This document shows, piece after piece, positions 14,222 through 17,404 of a DNA stretch of 17,404 nt. Source of the stretch: Flavobacteriaceae bacterium. Its GTDB lineage: Bacteria; Bacteroidota; Bacteroidia; Flavobacteriales; Flavobacteriaceae. The notes beneath the pieces were generated by a model. It made no database searches and was not told the DNA's origin. It worked only from the letters and a program-made list of their open reading frames with translations. Both the position numbers and the translations under genes were made by a program. Within the stretch, counting starts at the first letter, position 1, and the number at the start of each line of letters is the position of its first letter. The stretch lies in assembly GCA_029245825.1 (NCBI GenBank), contig JAQWON010000082.1, forward strand, positions 1 to 17,404, read 5' to 3'.

Positions 14222-15829
14222 ATGGTAGCATTGACTTCAAAAATTATTTCCTTTTACTCTTACATGATACTTTCAACAATATCAAGTTATTTTCAAGAAC
14301 TTGATTTAGACGAGCGAATAAATCAAGCCTTTACTCCTATAGCAAATTGGTGGGAAGCAGTAATTTTACATTCATTCCCTGGAACTGAGTATTTATTTGG
14401 ACAGTCTATTCCAACAATAATTATACTTTTAGTTGGAGGCGCTTTATTTTTTACAGTATACTTTGGATTTGTTAATGTTAGGAGATTTTCTACGTCAGTT
14501 AAGATAGTAATGGGGAAATATGATTCTCTTGATAATAATCAATCAATAGATGTTAAAGATGAATCTAAAAAGAATTCAAAAGAGGGAGAAGTTAGCCATT
14601 TTCAGGCATTGGCAACAGCGGTTTCAGGAACTGTAGGTAATGGCAATATTGCTGGAGTTGCTCTTGCAATTGCTGTTGGTGGACCAGGAGCAACTTTTTG
14701 GATGATTCTTTGCGGTCTTTTGGGAATGTCTACGAAATTTGTTGAGTGTACATTAGGTGTAAAATATAGAGACATTTCAGATGATGGGATTGTTTATGGG
14801 GGGCCCATGTACTATTTAGCAAAAGGATTTAAAGAAAAAGGGTTCGTGAGAATAGGAAAGATTTTAGCTGTTATTTTTGCATTGCTATGCATTGGAGCTT
14901 CTTTTGGAGGAGGTAATGCTGCTCAGTCAAATCAAGCTGCTATGCAACTAGTAAATTCTTTTGGACTAACAGGAGGAAGTGCAAGAACCATAATTGGAAT
15001 AATAATGATGGTTTTTGTTGGAATTATTATAATTGGTGGAATTAAAAGAATTGCATCTGTAACTGAAAAAATAGTTCCATTTATGGCTCTTATGTATGTT
15101 GCTGCATGTCTATATATAATTCTAGGCAATATAACTTTTGTTGATGATGCGTTTGCCATGATTTTTCAACAAGCATTTAACCCACAGGCTGGACTTGGAG
15201 GTGTTTTAGGAGTCCTAATAACTGGTTTTAGAAGAGCAGCCTTCTCAAATGAAGCCGGCGCTGGATCTGCTTCAATAGCTCACTCAGCTGTTAGAACAAA
15301 ATATCCCGCATCTGAGGGATTAGTTGCATTATTAGAACCGTTTATTGATACGGTTGTTATTTGTACAATGACGGCATTAGTGATAATAATTTTTAATGGG
15401 GATAATACTGTTTTTAATTATGGAGGTTTGGATGGTAAGGTCTTAATAGATGGGATGCAAGTTGAAGGTGCAGCAATTACTGCTGCAGCATTTTCAAAAT
15501 ATATTTATTTTTCAGGGCCTTTCTTGACAATAGCCGTAGTTTTATTTGCTATTTCTACTATGATATCTTGGTCTTACTATGGTCTTCAATCTTGGATGTT
15601 CCTTTTTGGGAAAAGTAAGATTTCAGATCTATCTTATAAGATTTTATTTTTAATTTTTATAGTGATAGGAGCCGCTGGAGACATGTCCTCTGTTTGGGCC
15701 TTTTCAGATGCTATGATTCTTGCTCTAGTTTTTCCTAATATGATTGGACTTCTTTTATTATTTCCTAAGGTAAGAGATGAACTATCAAATTATTTGTCTG
15801 CAATAGGGGTTGGTAGTTCTTCTAAATAA
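14222..15829 (+). CDS. Sodium:amino-acid (alanine/glycine) symporter, AlsT/AGCS family
   Basis: This 535-residue protein has about ten or more membrane segments. The AGCS signature is clear: FVNVRRFSTSVK after the first long membrane segment, VSHFQALATAVSGTVGNGNIAGVA, GPGATFWMILCGLLGM, STKFVECTLGVKYRD and RRAAFSNEAGAGSASIAHSA. The family moves alanine or glycine inward with Na+. The front extension of about 60 residues before the conserved core, including DERINQAFTPIANWWE, is usual for the flavobacterial subtype. The Asn in VGNGNIAG replaces the more common Leu or similar residue. The start at 14222 follows a TATATTTT box directly, but no matching -33 element is present. Confidence 0.93.
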   Translation: MVALTSKIISFYSYMILSTISSYFQELDLDERINQAFTPIANWWEAVILHSFPGTEYLFGQSIPTIIILLVGGALFFTVYFGFVNVRRFSTSVKIVMGKYDSLDNNQSIDVKDESKKNSKEGEVSHFQALATAVSGTVGNGNIAGVALAIAVGGPGATFWMILCGLLGMSTKFVECTLGVKYRDISDDGIVYGGPMYYLAKGFKEKGFVRIGKILAVIFALLCIGASFGGGNAAQSNQAAMQLVNSFGLTGGSARTIIGIIMMVFVGIIIIGGIKRIASVTEKIVPFMALMYVAACLYIILGNITFVDDAFAMIFQQAFNPQAGLGGVLGVLITGFRRAAFSNEAGAGSASIAHSAVRTKYPASEGLVALLEPFIDTVVICTMTALVIIIFNGDNTVFNYGGLDGKVLIDGMQVEGAAITAAAFSKYIYFSGPFLTIAVVLFAISTMISWSYYGLQSWMFLFGKSKISDLSYKILFLIFIVIGAAGDMSSVWAFSDAMILALVFPNMIGLLLLFPKVRDELSNYLSAIGVGSSSK

Positions 15830-15868
15830 TTTCAAAAGTGAACATACAGTAATTTCCAATTAAGTTTA

Positions 15869-15876
15869 TATATTTG
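15869..15876 (+). promoter_or_regulatory. Probable -7 box of the rpsU promoter
   Basis: TATATTTG matches the TAnnTTTG consensus 30 bases before the rpsU ATG, giving a 5' leader of about 25 bases. A TTG at the -33 distance is not evident, so the promoter call rests on the -7 box and position. Confidence 0.45.
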
Positions 15877-15906
15877 CCCAAGTTTAATTAAAACGAGCTA
15901 AATAAT

Positions 15907-16101
15907 ATGTTAATTATACCTGTTAAAGAAGGTGAAAATATTGATCGAGCGCTAAAACGTTTCAAACGAAAGTTTGAAAAAACTGGTGCTATGAAACAAG
16001 TAAGGGCAAGAAAGCAATTTATCAAACCTTCTGTAAAGTACAGATCAAAAGTTCAAAAAGCTCAATACATACAGCGCATCAAAGACGAGGAAGATCAATA
16101 A
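15907..16101 (+). CDS. rpsU: Small-subunit ribosomal protein bS21
   Basis: This 64-residue basic protein starts MLIIPVKEGENIDRALKRFKR and continues with the ARKQFIKPSVKYRSK helix typical of bS21. It sits near the 3' end of 16S rRNA. In Bacteroidota, bS21 with bS6 and bS18 is known to help hide the anti-Shine-Dalgarno, and rpsU in studied flavobacteria often has an unusually strong Shine-Dalgarno. Here the bases before the ATG (acgagctaaataat) contain no GGAGG-like run. It precedes xerC by 62 bases, the usual order in Flavobacteriia. Confidence 0.96.
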   Translation: MLIIPVKEGENIDRALKRFKRKFEKTGAMKQVRARKQFIKPSVKYRSKVQKAQYIQRIKDEEDQ

Positions 16102-16163
16102 TTATTCCCATTTGATTTGAATTCCTTATAAATAAGTTTTTAACTTTGATTATACCGTTTTTT

Positions 16164-17057
16164 ATGTCAGTTAAAAGCTTTATATCCTATATAAGTTTAG
16201 AAAAAAAATATTCTGAAAACACAAGAATAGCCTACCAGGGAAATTTGGATGAATTTCACAAATTTTGTATTGAAAAATTTAATATACAGAGCATTGAAAA
16301 GATAGAATATACTATCATAAGATCATGGATTGTTTTTTTGATTGAATCTGGAAATACTAACAGAACGGTAAACAGGAAAATATCTGTACTAAGATCTTAT
16401 TATAAATTTTTATTAAAAACAGGAATAATTAAGATCTCTCCACTAAAGAAGCATAAGCCTTTAAAAGAATCAAAAAAAATTAATGTTCCGTTCACTGTTA
16501 AAGAAGTTTCTGACGTTTTAGACGGAAACTATTTTGGCGCAGATTATAATGGTCATTTAGAGCGATCAATAATAACATTACTTTATTATACCGGGATAAG
16601 ACGGATGGAATTAATTACTTTAAAGCTAACTAATCTAGATTTGAATACACATAAAATTAAGGTGCTTGGTAAAAGAAACAAAGAGCGACTTATTCCCTTA
16701 CTTCCTGAAGCGATTAGCTGCATGAAAACGTATCTTGAATATAGAAAAGGGCTTAATAAAATAATAGATGATAAATTCCTTTTTCTCTCTGAAATTGGCA
16801 GGAAACTAAAAGATGCGTTTGTATACAAAACAGTAAATAATTACTTCAGTAAAGTTTCAACAAAGGTTAAACGAAGCCCTCACATGCTTCGTCATAGTTT
16901 TGCTACACATTTACTTGATAATGGAGCTGATTTAAATGCTGTAAAGGAATTACTTGGACATGAGAGCATTGCTGCAACTCAAGTATATACACACACTAGT
17001 ATGGAACAGATAAAAAAAATCTATTCCAATTCGCATCCCAGGGAAAGAAAAAAATAA
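16164..17057 (+). CDS. xerC: Tyrosine recombinase, XerC type
   Basis: This 297-residue protein has an N-terminal SAM-like core-binding domain (about 1-95) and a C-terminal catalytic domain. All six catalytic positions are visible: Arg146 in TGIRRMEL, Lys170 in GKRNKER, His240 and Arg243 in PHMLRH, His266 in LLGHES and the nucleophile Tyr275 in QVYTHTS. Xer recombinases resolve chromosome dimers at dif. I use the ATG at 16164 (MSVKSFISYISLEKKYSENT), because the longer version from the TTG at 16146 adds six unconserved residues. The gene order rpsU-xerC-tRNA is conserved in Flavobacteriia. Whether this is XerC or XerD cannot be settled from one copy. Confidence 0.93.
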   Translation: MSVKSFISYISLEKKYSENTRIAYQGNLDEFHKFCIEKFNIQSIEKIEYTIIRSWIVFLIESGNTNRTVNRKISVLRSYYKFLLKTGIIKISPLKKHKPLKESKKINVPFTVKEVSDVLDGNYFGADYNGHLERSIITLLYYTGIRRMELITLKLTNLDLNTHKIKVLGKRNKERLIPLLPEAISCMKTYLEYRKGLNKIIDDKFLFLSEIGRKLKDAFVYKTVNNYFSKVSTKVKRSPHMLRHSFATHLLDNGADLNAVKELLGHESIAATQVYTHTSMEQIKKIYSNSHPRERKK

Positions 17058-17118
17058 TTTAAAATATAATACGTAAAAAATAAGATTTAATAGTAATCGG
17101 TTTATTTTATATAATTGC

Positions 17119-17149
17119 TTTGAATAGAAAAAAATTAATATTTAATTTG
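17119..17149 (+). promoter_or_regulatory. Probable promoter of the tRNA-Thr/tRNA-Tyr cluster
   Basis: TTTG at 17119-17122, a 19-base spacer and TTAATTTG at 17142-17149 match the promoter consensus in seven of eight -7 positions. Transcription would begin near 17154-17156, inside the 5' arm of the terminator that follows xerC. Confidence 0.5.
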
Positions 17150-17150
17150 C

Positions 17151-17174
17151 AGTCCGTTTTTACGGGCTTTTTTT
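17151..17174 (+). terminator. Intrinsic terminator after xerC
   Basis: AGTCCGT (17151-17157) pairs with ACGGGCT (17162-17168), seven pairs including one G-U wobble, around a TTTT loop, followed directly by T bases to 17174. It would end transcripts from rpsU-xerC seven bases before the tRNA gene. Confidence 0.7.
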
Positions 17175-17180
17175 AATTAA

Positions 17181-17254
17181 GCCGATGTAGCTCAGCTGGC
17201 TAGAGCAGCTGATTTGTAATCAGCAGGTCGTGGGTTCGAGTCCCTCCATCGGCT
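17181..17254 (+). tRNA. tRNA-Thr (anticodon TGT)
   Basis: The cloverleaf is complete: acceptor arms GCCGATG and CATCGGC, D arm with GCTCAGCTGGCTAGAGC, anticodon stem GCTGA/TCAGC with loop TTTGTAA giving anticodon TGT (reads ACA), and T arm GTGGGTTCGAGTCCC. The discriminator base is T and no CCA is encoded. Length is 74 bases. Confidence 0.97.
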
Positions 17255-17270
17255 CTTAATTTAAAGCTTG

Positions 17271-17353
17271 GGGGGGATACTCAAGCGGCCAACGAGGACA
17301 GACTGTAAATCTGTTGGTTTATACCTTCGCAGGTTCGAATCCTGCTCCCCCCA
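17271..17353 (+). tRNA. tRNA-Tyr (anticodon GTA)
   Basis: Acceptor arms GGGGGGA and TCCCCCC, anticodon stem ACAGA/TCTGT with loop CTGTAAA giving anticodon GTA, a long variable arm (class II) and T arm with GGTTCGAATCC. The discriminator base is A. Length is 83 bases. It follows tRNA-Thr by 16 bases, and the pair is likely co-transcribed. The last 51 bases of the window show no further gene. Confidence 0.97.
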
Positions 17354-17404
17354 CAACATTATTCAAACAATCGCTAAGAATTAATTATAAATTTTTTAGC
17401 TTAG

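Overview
The window is strongly AT-rich and reads as chromosome of a marine-type Flavobacteriia/Bacteroidota bacterium with a compact genome. The evidence is lineage-typical gene order (mvaD, mevalonate kinase, UbiA prenyltransferase, S4-domain pseudouridine synthase; and rpsU, xerC, tRNA-Thr, tRNA-Tyr), Bacteroidota-type promoters (a TTG, about 19 bases, then TAnnTTTG), and the near absence of Shine-Dalgarno sequences. There are no phage, insertion-sequence or CRISPR features. Most of the window is core metabolism.

Layout. Bases 1-569 (+) hold the end of a GH13 alpha-amylase-family enzyme. Bases 600-1352 (+) encode a lipoprotein glycerophosphodiesterase. Bases 1382-5052 (+) form an isoprenoid/lipid block: diphosphomevalonate decarboxylase, a mevalonate-kinase-like GHMP kinase, a UbiA prenyltransferase, and an S4/pseudouridine-synthase-like protein that has lost its catalytic aspartate. 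On the minus strand, 5282-5980 is a DUF547 secreted protein whose 3' end overlaps the start of a truncated family-2 glycosyltransferase (5182-5289).

Bases 6045-12340 (-) are a complete, tightly coupled tryptophan operon in the order trpE-trpG-trpD-trpC-trpF-trpB-trpA. It is preceded at 12348-12489 by a complete attenuator: a consensus promoter, a 15-residue leader peptide with three consecutive Trp codons, an antiterminator pairing that includes the leader stop codon, and a strong hairpin-plus-U terminator directly before trpE. The leader ATG lies so close to the promoter that the transcript is predicted to be leaderless or almost so.

Bases 12515-13527 (-) encode a YceI protein and a MarR regulator. 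The regulator diverges from a rhodanese (13636-13944, +) across a shared promoter region carrying a direct repeat that overlaps the marR promoter. The MarR reading frame has no ordinary start codon. Then come a PspC-domain protein, an AlsT-type sodium:amino-acid symporter, ribosomal protein bS21 (rpsU), XerC-like recombinase, and tRNA-Thr(TGT) and tRNA-Tyr(GTA). The ribosome hibernation factor gene commonly found between xerC and these tRNAs in Flavobacteriia is missing. In its place is a short gap where the terminator after xerC overlaps the probable tRNA promoter.

The observations most worth checking are the trp attenuator, the apparently inactivated pseudouridine synthase, the MarR frame without a start, and the glycosyltransferase remnant.
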